Below the pieces are notes generated by a model. The model did no database searches. It had not been told where the DNA came from and was given only the letters and a program-made list of their open reading frames with translations. Shown piece after piece: positions 45,040 through 54,930 of a stretch of 64,000 nucleotides of DNA. Position numbers and translations under genes: made by a program. Within the stretch, counting starts at the first letter, position 1; each line of letters starts with the position of its first letter. The DNA is from Spirometra erinaceieuropaei (taxonomy: Eukaryota; Platyhelminthes; Cestoda; Diphyllobothriidea; Diphyllobothriidae): the NCBI GenBank assembly GCA_902702965.1, contig CACRXP010000406.1:535715-599714 (forward strand), given 5' to 3'.

Positions 45040-46968
45040 ATTTGTTTATAATTAAAATATTAAACATATTTCTGCGTTCATTTTCAACCGATTTTTATTA
45101 GCCGTCAAAAATAACATATTGATCCCTTTACACTCTCTCCAATTAAAAATGACCGATGTTAAGCTTGCTGTTGGCAAAGTAGATCTTTCGGCCATTGTGC
45201 GTTTGCAGAAGTTTAACGAGAAAAATGAGCACATTTTTACGATTCTCGACTCCCTAACAGACTAAAATACATTCAAAAACAGCTTAACTAGTTTACCATA
45301 AATAGAATCAATTACACATTTGGTTTCATCAGGAATTGCGGATAGATCAAAACGCAGACTCATTTCCATTATCCGCAATATACCCCACACGGTCAAACCA
45401 ACACCACCTATTCAAAAACTTATCCATACGTGTGGTCCAAACATCCGAGTAGTTACCACCAAAACACTTCGCTCTAGAATCAAAAATAAACCCGTCTTAA
45501 TAACCTTCTACTTACAGACCAAAGCTGAGCATGTCCTACAAAACCCCGAGTTAAACAGAAATCTGCGGAACCGAAACTCATTTATAGGTCCAGATTTGAC
45601 ACCGAAGCAAAGACGCAAACTTCGGGAAACAGACACTGGCTACAAAGACGTTTTTTCTAAAAAAAAAAAACTTTTAGATAAGGAACATCCTAATATCTCC
45701 TACTCAGGTAGATGCCAGCTAATTAACCTAAGATTTTTATGGGTTCGAAGACTAGAAGCGGGCTTCTGCCTCCTCTTTCGCATTAATCATAGTTTAATTT
45801 TCCCTCGGATTTCAGCACTCACCTCTAGTAGTCGCCCATACAATCTTCGCAATTAGTCTCTAATTATACCTTCTCCAGCGTCCTCCACCTCTAAGCGCTC
45901 CCTTTTTTTCGCTTCCAGATATACTTACCTCTGGAATAACCTTCCAATAAATATGAGATCTTCAGAAAATCTACACACAATTAAGAGAAGGCTACGTCTT
46001 TATCTGAATACTGACTCGATTAAACTTTTATTTTCCTCATCTTTCCCAGATAACTATTTCAGTGCTATTGAGAAAGGGCCACTAGGAATTTACTATGCAG
46101 CCATTAAATTTCCGTATCTGTTCACATTTACATACTTTGTGAGTGGTCTCGCTTCCTAAGATCCCTCACCAGAAATGTTAATATTTCCAATTTTTCAGTT
46201 CATACATCATGTCCTCACAAAATGCGCTCCATCGATGCTCTTGGCGAAACCTTCTGTATTCGCCATATACTAGTAGTCTGGTCGCATCTCCCTTGCCCCA
46301 TCCTCGGATGGAATCGGATGAATGTAACCCACCGCATCTGGGTTCCTATCGCCTCGAGACTGGTTTTCATTGTGCCCTTACAGAATGCGCTCCATCGACG
46401 CTCTTGGAGAAGCCTTCTGTATTCGCCATATACTGGTAGTCTGGTCGCATCTCCCTTGCCCCATCCTCGGATGGACTCGGATGAATGTAACCGACCGCAT
46501 CTGGGCTCCTATCGCCTCGAGACTGGTTTTCAATTTCGCCACTTATTTGCCTTATTCAAGGTCACATACAGGCCAGTCCTGACCGACCCGCCCACTTACC
46601 CTTTATGAAATCCGTTACACAATGCCATATACAGCTAATATTTGTTCCGGCCATGTTGATGTTCGACTATAATCCATTCTAAACCGCCACATGCAGGCCA
46701 GTCCTGTCCGCATTTTTCTGATTCTATTTTTTCGAGGGGTTTTTTCTCTTGTAAAATTAATCCAATCATTTTTAAATTTTCAAATGAAGTTTTTTTCACC
46801 CCTCGTTTATCATTTTTCTTAACGGACTTCTAATCTCAAAAACTGTGTATTGCACTTTGTACAGATTTTGCCTACCTCGTCTAAAATTCGCATGTAAATT
46901 TATTTTTACTTTCTTTGATGGGACCCCGAAGGGTCCTTAATAAAAATAATTTATTAATTTATTAATTA
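45040..46968 (+). mobile_element. internally deleted LINE (ORF1 fused to RT C-terminus)
   Basis: ORF1 starts at ATG 45149 (MTDVKLAVGKVDLSAIVRLQ), has stops at 45262 and 45298, and continues with TKTLRSRIKNKPVLITFYLQ, RNRNSFIGPDLTPKQRRKLR. Near 45650 it passes directly into the C-terminal tail of a LINE RT (DKEHPNISYSGRCQLINLRF, WVRRLEAGF; then RYTYLWNNLPINMRSSEN). The endonuclease and the RT core are absent. The 3' UTR has a 163-bp tandem repeat and the terminal hairpin at 46921. It ends in an (ATTT)-rich tail. Confidence 0.8.
46217..46535 (+). repeat. 163-bp tandem repeat, two copies, in LINE 3' UTR
   Basis: AATGCGCTCCATCGATGCTC at 46221 recurs as AATGCGCTCCATCGACGCTC at 46384. The copies match throughout, including GTATTCGCCATATACTAGTA/TGGTA and CATCCTCGGATGGA. 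Open frames across it are by-products of the repeat. Confidence 0.9.
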
Positions 46969-46969
46969 G

Positions 46970-48000
46970 TCAGTTCTCCGGCCCCACAACTGAACCTCTA
47001 GATACTACCTCTACTTCTGGCACTAATAAAAAGACATGCACAGACCAGCATAAACAAAATTATAAATCAACAGCCCCCGTAGATGGACCTTCAGCAAATA
47101 GTTCTAACTCTATTTCTCAGGACAAAAAAAACGTGTAACTGCAAAAGCATTTAGGATAATGGACAGAAAGAAAGAAGGGAGGCACAACAAAACAACAACG
47201 TTTACCTAGAATAGAACGATGACGCCGATCCCGGCCCCGGTCATGTGACACCACTAGAAAGCAGTATAAGTCCTGCTACGCCCACAAAATAATCAACTGA
47301 TAAACAATGCACACAAACCAGAAGACATTATTAAGCACACCGCCACAACCAAAACGCCCTAAATATATGGATATAACAAATATGAGGTCTCCAAACTCTA
47401 ACCAGAAACAAATAAACTTCTATAACTGTACCTCGACTCCGCAAAATCCACCGGCATGGCACAGGAATAAGCCAAATCACACTAGCATTCCAAACTTCTT
47501 ACCACCTAATGACAACCCCACAAATTCCTTCGGCTTTTACAACTCCCCAACTGAAACTTCATTTAAGTACTTTTACCACCTAGTTAACCCACCTCCCTGT
47601 ATGTACACTCAATCCATACTCACTAACCCATGCAATCAAATCTCGCCATACGCATCACCATATCCTCCAAGAACCACACACTTACCTCCATTTAGTCCAT
47701 CACCCAATCAAAGTGCCCTCATAAATCCTTTTTTCATCACAACCCACCCGACTGAGCACAACGGAATTATTCAGCGCTCTAAATGGGACTATTTCGACTT
47801 GGTTGCCAGTTCAAAGTTACCGTCTCTGACATTGATATTGGAACCGTACTTACAGAACTGCTTTGTGCATTTTTGGAATATTTTTTCACGCATCGAAATT
47901 CGCCAGAAACCTGCATTAAGTGCAATTTGTTTATTGGCACGGTCCAACTGACTATGCATCTGCCTACGCAACCGAATCGTGGCTATACAGTCTAGGAAAC
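46970..48000 (+). mobile_element. LINE fragment: low-complexity Pro/Asn/Thr-rich frames
   Basis: Directly after the tail of the previous LINE comes coding-like sequence: SGPTTEPLDTTSTSGTNKKT, then a stop near 47138. A 214-codon frame follows at 47307-47951 (MHTNQKTLLSTPPQPKRPKY ...), rich in Pro, Asn, Ser and Thr, like the region between ORF1 and endonuclease in the minus-strand LINE at 52.0-52.7 kb. The endonuclease is absent. A single-copy host gene cannot be ruled out, but the context argues for LINE debris. Confidence 0.45.
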
Positions 48001-48205
48001 CAACCGTTCAAAATCGTTCAAGGTCTGCAGTTATTCAAATCCTACGAGATCTGCGAAGGGCTAAGTCGGTTCTGATTAAATTCAAAAATGTATCGGATTT
48101 TAAGTATTTTTTCGCTTATTGAGTCATGAATACTCACTTTAACTCGTCATATACAAGCCGACGTATTTGTTATAACATCGAAAGCGAAATTATACCTACT
48201 ATATA

Positions 48206-48811
48206 ATGTCGAAGCTTATGGAATCTGAGCAAGTTGACTGTAATAGTACGGCCAGCGACGGCACCTCTTTGGAAGACAAGTCCAGTGAGATTTCCTTCGT
48301 ACCCAAAACCTGTGCTCGCTCTACCTGCGCTTCCAGCCAACGACCAGCAGAGCGTGCAAAAAGCGTAATTACCGCAAAAAGTGTGAGGTACGAAGATGAG
48401 CCTTGTATTGGGTGCGCAGGTATCCAAATCAAAGTGGAACAACTCGAAAAGGAGCTTACTGATTTAAGGACGCTTGTTAAGCAGATCCTAGACGACCAGA
48501 ACGTGTCCAGTGTTAGAGTTCCGAAAACGAAGAGCAAAATGCAAAAAACGCCAAAAAATATCCCCTCGGGGACATCTCCAATCACGAATAGCAACTAAAT
48601 TGCCAAAACCGCGGACGCCGGTAACAACAGGAAAACGAGAACGAAGCCGCCGATAAGGGCAGACTCGATTCCCACGCAAGATGTCTTAAGCGATGTCACA
48701 CAAAAATTACCTGGCGCAGAAGCTACCTCGCTTAAGCCTCTTGCTGTAAGTAACGGGGATTTTCTCCTGCCTGGAGACGATATGCCTGGATCATCCAGTT
48801 TACTGTTTTCT
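48206..48811 (+). pseudogene. LINE ORF1-like frame with coiled coil, cut by LINE 4
   Basis: A 130-codon frame from ATG 48206 contains DEPCIGCAGIQIKVEQLEKE and LTDLRTLVKQILDD, a CxxC followed by a Leu-heptad coiled coil as in LINE ORF1 proteins. After a TAA at 48596 the same frame stays open for about 76 more codons (IAKTADAGNNRKTRTKPPIR ... SSSLLFSNLI). It ends exactly where the 3' tail of the minus-strand LINE begins. The rest of the host sequence was not recognised on the far side. Confidence 0.55.
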
Positions 48812-49109
48812 AATTTAATTTAATTTATTAAATGCCAGTTTACAGGCATTGTCAAGGGAAGCGATTAAACGCAAATCCGACCAGCAGTGAAAAAAAACTC
48901 CTGAAGAATAAAAATATAGTTGATGATGGTTTTTATGGTTTGAAGGGTTCAGGAGAAAAAAAACTGCTGGCGGTAGATTTTCGACCGTCAAGAAGGAAGG
49001 GAGGGGGTTGCACGGTATCGGAGATCATCGGACGTCAATTCCTTTCATGAAGTTGGGCATAGTCAAAGTAGAGGCGTTGAGGAACAGCTGGCGATACCGG
49101 CCATAGTGT

Positions 49110-49427
49110 TCAGAGACCACAAACGCCATCGCTACAGTAGAGTCGATCAGTGGATTCAGAACCCAAAATTTGAGGAAGCTTTTCTGAATGCAAAAATCGA
49201 GTAATAGTTCTCTTAATTAAAGGATAATTTTGCAGAGTTTTAACACTCATTGGTAGTTTATTCCAAACAGAAATTGCATTTACAGAATAGAACCGACGAT
49301 ATTTAACAGTACGTGCCAGAGGCAGAAATAAGAAGACCTCACGGTGACTGTTACGTCGTGGGTGGATATGATGTCTTAAAGAAGTGAGTGGGTTAAATGT
49401 GTGATTATATAAGAGTTTAAATAGCAA
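49110..49427 (-). pseudogene. LINE 4 ORF2 C-terminal domain
   Basis: This frame of about 105 codons includes SLRHHIHPRRNSHREVFLFL, RTVKYRRFYSVNAISVWNKL and PMSVKTLQNYPLIKRTI, the conserved end of CR1/Jockey ORF2 proteins. It is separated from the RT frame by a stop and frame change near 49430. Confidence 0.85.
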
Positions 49428-49439
49428 AAATAGTCCCTT

Positions 49440-50675
49440 TTATAATCTACGGAACCATAAAGGATCAAGGTCCGTAAGCCGACAACGTTCTTGGTAAGAT
49501 AAATGTCGGTGTTCCAGGGTTAAAATTCTCTTGGTAAAAAAGTGTTCAACGGATTCTATTTTCTTCCGCTCAGTAGCACGCATGAAGCTAAATAAAAACG
49601 AACAGTATTCCAGGCCAGGTCTAACGTACATGTTGAAAAGGCGCATTCTGATGTACCTAGTTTTAAAGTTTCGGAGGATAAACCCGGTCGTTCTGCGTGC
49701 TTTGGAGACAATCAAGGCACAGTGCTCCGAGAGATTGAGACTCTTGGAGTATGCTATGCCCAGATCCTTTCTAACCCTGGGCACATTTATGGCGTGACCT
49801 TCAATACTTAGTTGAGGTTGGTGGTCGTCGCCAACCACCATGACTGAGCACTTATGCCAAGAAAGAGAAAGGCGCCATGTGCGGCACAACTGGGCGAAAG
49901 CCTGTAGATCGCTCTTTAGGAGCTCAAGCACGATGTCATGATCTGCCGGCTTATATCGATATGCAATTTTAAGATCATCGGCATACATGAAAGGCCTACC
50001 ATTCTGAAATAAATCGGGTACATCATTAACGAAAAGGCAAAATAAAAGCGGGCCGAGTACACTACCCTGAATGACTCCACTCCTCACACGTGTGGGGTTG
50101 GAGATGGTATTGGAAATCTTAACTCGTTTTGTACGAGTACCCAGGTAAGAGGTTATAAAATTTAAAAGTTTGTCACCTATTCCGAAAGTAGACAGTTTCA
50201 AGAGAAGAAGGGCTTGGTCAACACTGTCAAAATTCTTAGTGAAATCGAAATATACTCTGTAAAGTGCAAAACCATTGTCCCTAGATTGGAGAACATAGTC
50301 AAAGAAAGAGAGTTGACAGGTGTCACAAGACCGAGATTTGAGCAATCCATGCTGAGCAACACTCAGTAGGTTATTCTCTGTTAAGTGACGCATCATCTTA
50401 TCCTTGATCAATGTCTCTAAGATCTTCGAAACTGCGGGGAGGGTGTTTATTGGCCGAAAGTCATCAAATGACGTAGATTTGCCATGCTTTGGAAGTGGCC
50501 AAATGTGTGATTCCTTCCACAAGGTAGGATAAGTTTCAACTTCAAGAGCAAGATTTAATATCTTGCACAAGATGGATGGGAAAATCGTATTTGCATCGGC
50601 TTTTAAAATGCTTACAGGAACACCGTCAGGGCCTGGACTATGAGACTGACGAAAACGTCGAATCGTAAGATTCAC
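49440..50675 (-). CDS. LINE 4 reverse transcriptase
   Basis: This is a 411-codon open frame covering fingers, palm and thumb of a non-LTR RT. SPGPDGVPVSILKADA is at residue 13, LPKHGKSTSFDDFRPINTLP at 61, QHGLLKSRSC at 108, the motif A Asp in YFDFTKNFDSV at 144, GVIQGSVLGPLLF at 200 and the catalytic YADD at 231-234. LGIAYSKSLNLSEHC and SYQERCRLTDLDPLWFRRL close it. Catalytic residues are intact. The frame is a fragment of ORF2; the real start lies upstream in the endonuclease part, which is out of frame. It acts, when intact, in target-primed reverse transcription. Confidence 0.92.
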   Translation of the reverse strand: MNLTIRRFRQSHSPGPDGVPVSILKADANTIFPSILCKILNLALEVETYPTLWKESHIWPLPKHGKSTSFDDFRPINTLPAVSKILETLIKDKMMRHLTENNLLSVAQHGLLKSRSCDTCQLSFFDYVLQSRDNGFALYRVYFDFTKNFDSVDQALLLLKLSTFGIGDKLLNFITSYLGTRTKRVKISNTISNPTRVRSGVIQGSVLGPLLFCLFVNDVPDLFQNGRPFMYADDLKIAYRYKPADHDIVLELLKSDLQAFAQLCRTWRLSLSWHKCSVMVVGDDHQPQLSIEGHAINVPRVRKDLGIAYSKSLNLSEHCALIVSKARRTTGFILRNFKTRYIRMRLFNMYVRPGLEYCSFLFSFMRATERKKIESVEHFFTKRILTLEHRHLSYQERCRLTDLDPLWFRRL

Positions 50676-51542
50676 ATCCCACAGAGTGAAAGTTAGTTTC
50701 TAGAACTGTCCCGGTTAATGCCTGTATTGTCGGAAACGGAGTGGTCGAGTCTTCAATAAACGTTTTGGACAGGAAATCATTGAAGCTATCAGCGGTTAAA
50801 TGGGCATCAACTATGGGATTTCCGAGAGCGTCTAGGAGGTTGGGATGCTGCGTATTCGGTGAGTTCGTATTTTTCTAGAGAAATGTTTCGGGACACTAAA
50901 CGAATGGTTTTTGGTGAACTGGATCTCCTCGGCTAGCTGTTTTTATGTAGACAATCTCTTAGCCCGTTCAAAAATATCACAAATCAAGGGCACGACAGAA
51001 AGATCTTTATGAAGTTGGAATCGACGATATAGTCTGCGCAATCCGAGACGAAAGGGTAAGGGTAGGAAAACCTCATCCCCAACATAAATAATTTTCTTAC
51101 GGGGGACACAACGAGAAATAAGTGGATCCAAAATTTCGTACAGATTTGCAGTGCAAACATTTACATCCGAACTAAGGAAGAAATCAGTCCAGTCGTGGGA
51201 ATTATGGTGTGTTAATAATTCGGTCGAGCGAGTTGATCGGAAATCGTGGAAGAAGTCATACTTTGGGGACAACGTTTTGTCAGCCTCGAATTCCAACTTT
51301 GAGCCAACTATGCCATGGTCTGAGCCGGAGTGGGCCAAGAGATGACAAAGACAAAGTTATGCAGCCACTACAGAACATCAGTTTAGGTATGCTTGATCCT
51401 GGGGTGGGAAAATCGACACCCTGATTCCACATCCCAACATCTACAGCCTCCAGAATGTCTTCGAACCTTCTTGGGCCTGAAGGTGGTGACCAGCTGACTT
51501 CGGGGAGATTAAAGTCGCCCGCAACCAATTGATACTGGAAGC

Positions 51543-52005
51543 TTAAGTCGGCCGCAGCATGAAATGCCTGTGAGAGTAAACGATCAAAATTGTCGTTGGC
51601 GTTGGAAGGGCAATAGACACAGCCAACGAGTAAGGAGAACTTATTTTTAGTGCAACTTTGAGCCAGCAGCTGTCTTCTACCGCGGAAGAATGCTGGAGGT
51701 CAAGCGCCAAAAAATGTAAGTGTTTGCTTAACGTAGACGCAGCTGCCCCCACCACGGCTGTCTTGCCGATCATTCCGAATGAAGTTATAGCCTAGAAGAG
51801 AGAGTTCGGAGTCAGCTACGAAGGCTGATGCCCACGTCTCAGTTACTAAAACAATATCCGGACAATGGACGAACATCAGAATCTGAAGCAAGGGCATCTT
51901 ATTAAGCAAGGATCTGGCATTTAAAACAAAAATTTTGAAGGAAAGGCTGTTTGTTTCTGAGGGAGGTGGGCTACGTCGTCCAGTGCTTGGCTGCTCACGG
52001 AGCAA
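51543..52005 (-). pseudogene. LINE 4 AP endonuclease, frameshifted
   Basis: Frame 52005-51700 has FKIFVLNARSLLNKMPLLQI, DIVLVTETW, LLGYNFIRNDRQDSRGGGSC and VYVKQ, the N-terminal half of an exonuclease III-type endonuclease. The second half (LALDLQHSSAVEDSCWLKVA) continues in a different frame at 51773-51543, then VAGDFNLPEVSW in a third (51528). Two frameshifts destroy it. Confidence 0.85.
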
Positions 52006-52914
52006 ACGGTCCGGATGTATCCATCCGGTTCTGCAAAAAATTTCGTGGCATCAATAGATTCTGACGTGGATAAAAAGGGATAGGACTTGGCGGATGAAAT
52101 GACGGGCAGGTTAACTGGTTAGCATTGTTAGCTAACTCATTTTCGACTGGAAATCCGCGGGCCAGATACTGCAACACAGTCCCGCCGGAACGAAACTGAG
52201 GATCGGATGACTTAACTGATCCAGTATGGACATAAGCATGAGGAATACATTGGTAAAACGACCGTGGAGGAAACAAGTTAGCAGGTGGGGGACTCATCGT
52301 TTCTATTGGAGTAAGAGTTCTATTAAACGGCAGGAAAATCGGCATATTCGGCCTAACTGCCTCGATATGAGGGCTGAAGGGCAGTTGCAAACACGCTACG
52401 TTTTGAGTCGGGGTGTTTGAGGATCTGTAAAACCAATTGTGGTGGAAAAGATTTTATAATTTTGCTGGATTTATCGGGAGTCCGAGTGGCTGAGACGGCA
52501 GTTGGATTTGCCTTTGACTTAGGCGCATGCACAGGCTTATTAGGGGTTGCTGGGGGAGTCGGTAGAGGTGTGTTTATACCAGGCGTAATGGTGTGTTTAA
52601 AGATCTCAGCATTAAGAGTAGTCGAATTTCCTACGGAATTGACTATGACGTGACATGCAGAGGCCGTAGATAGTGTTGTAGAACACTTATTCACACTGAC
52701 AGTACGTGTCATTATCTTGCTGTTGGTTTTTGCCGATTTTAATTTATTCGGTCTTCGCTGCAGGGGTCTGAGGTCTGGCGAAACGGACTAGCGCCATTTG
52801 CGGCAGAATTCTCTTGTTATCTCCCTGCTCGACAAGATAAATCGACCTCTATCAAGGAGAAAAGGGTAACTTGTATCGGTGGATTACACCTAAGCGAGCG
52901 CAATCGTTTAGCTT

Positions 52915-53345
52915 GTGCGACACTGAAACTCAAGCCACAACTTTGTGGGAACAAATGCGCTCCCTCCATAGCAGATAAGTGCGAAATTATGCTTGCCTTT
53001 AATTCTTTCCTCACTTTCCGCACTGATTACTTCAATAAGTTTAAGAGCTTGTTCAATTACTTTTTCAGAAGTGCTGAACTGATCGAGTATTTCGTCGGCT
53101 GATGGCCTGTTACGACTACCAAAGGCGTATTTTTGGATGATTAAAGGGTCAAGAAGTTCTAAATGTAATCAAGGGATTTGTGAATTAATCATATCTGCTG
53201 AAGGCGATAAACATATGCTGGCACCTGCTATGTCTTCGATCACGATTCTAGCACTCAGAGACGGTGGGGAGGCCGCAAGCTCTCGTCTTTTAACACGTGC
53301 TCTGCGGAGCATTACAGACAAGAAAAGTTCTTCGTTACAGTAGAA
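52915..53345 (-). pseudogene. ORF1-like frame upstream of LINE 4 ORF2
   Basis: On the minus strand one frame reads MLRRARVKRRELAASPPSLS and on to MINSQIP, a TGA near 53166, then LHLELLDPLIIQKYAFGSRN, RPSADEILDQFSTSEKVIEQ and ALICYGGSAFVPTKLWLEF to a stop at 52915. I recognise no domain. Position and orientation suggest LINE 4 ORF1; a captured host exon is an alternative. Confidence 0.4.
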
Positions 53346-54395
53346 GGATTAAAACGTTGCTAACGTACAGAAAAGCGCACTTAATAGCAAGTACTACTGT
53401 AATTTTACTACGAAAACTAGAAAGAGATAGTCTGGAACGGAGTTTCTGCAAAGGTTTTTATTACAAACTACGACAATTTTGCCAGACTGTCAAACAAAAC
53501 TGGGAAAAATTATACTCTGCAGTGAATGGCGACTTTAGAAACGACTTATGTAAACAAACAGGGGTTAATTGCTCAAGAATATCCAAGTAAATGCAAAGCT
53601 TCACTTATCTTTGAAATTAAGTTGCATTTTCCTCACCCTCTCCTCTTCCCCACGCCTGCGCCCGTTGACACGGCAGAGTGAAAAAGACCAGAGGCGGGAG
53701 AGGGCGCATGTGGCTGGTGCAGTGAAAACCCGCAACTAGGCGTACCAACACATCTTCTGGTCTAAGACGTACAGCGGGCCAAGATTTTACAGAACGAAAA
53801 GGGGGCAGTTCAAATCTCTGCCGTCACGGCGTGGGCTTGCACCCGGGCGTCATTTCACACCCCAAACGTTGACATTTTCTATGAGCGTGCATTAACAATA
53901 ACGCACACCAGGCCCCGATCTAGCCACCTCGTTAGTCCAGCGCATATACGGCGTGGTCCGTTTGATGGGTTTGGCCCACACATAAAAACATTAGTGTAGG
54001 CATTCACCTACTGAAATCGGTGACGGAAATTCCATTCTGAATAGAATTCCGTGCTCACGAGTCATAGGTTATCATGGGAGGTCGCAGTACTGTAAACTAA
54101 CAAATTCACTTTTGATGGCGAATGTTGTTTTTAAAAGAAAAGACACAGTCCTGACGTTGAATTAACGGGCAGTATGCCCAAAGGAGTAATACAAATTGCA
54201 GGTTGAGATCGTTTGGAATCTGAATTGTCCCTAAAAACCTCGGAGGCCCACGAAGATATTCTGCAGTAAATACAATTAAATATTGAAGCACCCGAATAGC
54301 CTGACTGTTCAAGGGTTAATTACTGAGGTAACCTTGAGTCTCGAGATTCGAGTTTTTTGCACACACTGCTTTTAAATTCGCCGCTATCCTCGAGT

Positions 54396-54514
54396 ATGGA
54401 TTTTCGTAACACTGAGAATGACGAAAACAATATAATTACAGAAATTTTTCCTGCTGAAATAACTATGCTGACTTCATGCCACACCCTTTTGAATCGTGAA
54501 AAAAGGCCTAACGT
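54396..54514 (+). CDS. ATAT1: ATAT1 exon 1
   Basis: The exon starts at an ATG (MDFRNTENDE) and ends AAC GT|GTAAGT. It contains IFPAEITMLTSCHTLLNREK, matching LFPERITVLDQHLRP of vertebrate ATAT1. A 31-bp intron ending TTACTTTATCAG follows. Confidence 0.82.
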
Positions 54515-54930
54515 GTAAGTCCGTTTCAAGCATTTACTTTATCAGTCGACAAGAGAGACATCGGATAATTTTACGCGAAATAATTGACAAGCTCGGACAA
54601 GCATCCGCACTAGTTAAGTTCGGTGTTTCAGTAACCGTTGAAGGCCCAAGGTCTCCCCCAAGTCGTAACCACGTACGATAAATTTCAAAGAAGTGACCAT
54701 CACTTATATATTTTGCGAGACTCCAAAAAGTAAGGTCTTCGAGTTTATGCAATACTCCAAGTGATGGACTGCCCTTAGGATTTATAAGAGTTGGAAAGAA
54801 AAGTTTGTTTCTTTTCGATAACTTTGGGGATTGTAACGAAGTCGAACCAACTTGCGTTTTGGATTTTTATGTGTCAGGGCCTTATCGAAGGAAGGGGTAC
54901 GGTCGAAAGCTTTTTGAAGGAATGTTAAAG
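54396..54930 (+). CDS. ATAT1: alpha-tubulin N-acetyltransferase, N-terminal part (4 exons)
   Basis: ATAT1/MEC-17 acetylates Lys40 of alpha-tubulin inside microtubules using acetyl-CoA. Exons 54396-54514, 54546-54622, 54663-54729 and 54762-54930 join in frame (phases 2, 1, 2) to 144 residues. Visible family features in order: IFPAEITMLT near the N-terminus; REIIDKLGQASA (human IIDELGKASA); KFQRSDHHLYILRDS with the conserved Gln; LGFIRVGKKSLFLFDN; CNEVEPTCVLDFYV with the catalytic Cys (human C120); and the acetyl-CoA loop RRKGYGRKLFE. Exon 4 ends at AAG|GTGAGT. The exon carrying the second catalytic residue (the Asp of the IDRPS motif) was not found downstream, so it lies after a long intron, probably outside the window, or the gene is truncated. 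Intron sizes of 31, 40 and 32 bp are typical of flatworm genes. Confidence 0.85.
54546..54622 (+). CDS. ATAT1: ATAT1 exon 2
   Basis: The exon encodes RQERHRIILREIIDKLGQAS followed by ALVKF. Its donor G|GTGTTT is non-consensus and was chosen because it alone keeps frame with exon 3. The 40-bp intron ends CCCCCAAG. Confidence 0.78.
54663..54729 (+). CDS. ATAT1: ATAT1 exon 3
   Basis: The exon encodes VTTYDKFQRSDHHLYILRDS and ends AA|GTAAGG. It aligns with TSASRMQSNRHVVYILKDS and includes the Gln implicated in catalysis. A 32-bp intron follows, ending ATACTCCAAG. Confidence 0.82.
54762..54930 (+). CDS. ATAT1: ATAT1 exon 4 (catalytic Cys and acetyl-CoA loop)
   Basis: The exon encodes 56 codons from DGLPLGFIRVGKKSLFLFDN through CNEVEPTCVLDFYV to RRKGYGRKLFEGMLK. 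This is the GNAT-fold core of ATAT1, ending at the consensus donor AAG|GTGAGT. Confidence 0.9.

Larger units (their letters stand above)
48811..53345 (-). mobile_element. near full-length CR1/Jockey-type LINE (LINE 4)
   Basis: From 5' to 3' on the minus strand: an ORF1-like region (53345-52915, one TGA), a Pro/Ser-rich N-terminal region (52712-51995), an AP-type endonuclease (52005-51543), a linker (51528-50943), a 411-codon RT (50675-49440), a C-terminal domain (49427-49110), a 3' UTR, the hairpin TGCCTGTAAACTGGCA at 48848-48833, and an AATAAATTAAATTAAATTA tail. Several frameshifts between these blocks show it is inactive, but the RT core is uninterrupted. It is the youngest-looking LINE here and it interrupts a plus-strand ORF1-like frame. 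Confidence 0.85.

Noticed and set aside
46209..46608. Repeated frames (128 and 76 codons) as a repeat protein
   Set aside because: They arise from the 163-bp tandem repeat in a LINE 3' UTR downstream of the ORF2 stop; the unit length is not a multiple of three.
47307..47951. Host gene encoding a Pro/Asn-rich 214-residue protein
   Set aside because: It directly abuts LINE tails, has composition like the N-terminal region of LINE 4 ORF2, and shows no splice context. Kept as LINE debris at low confidence.
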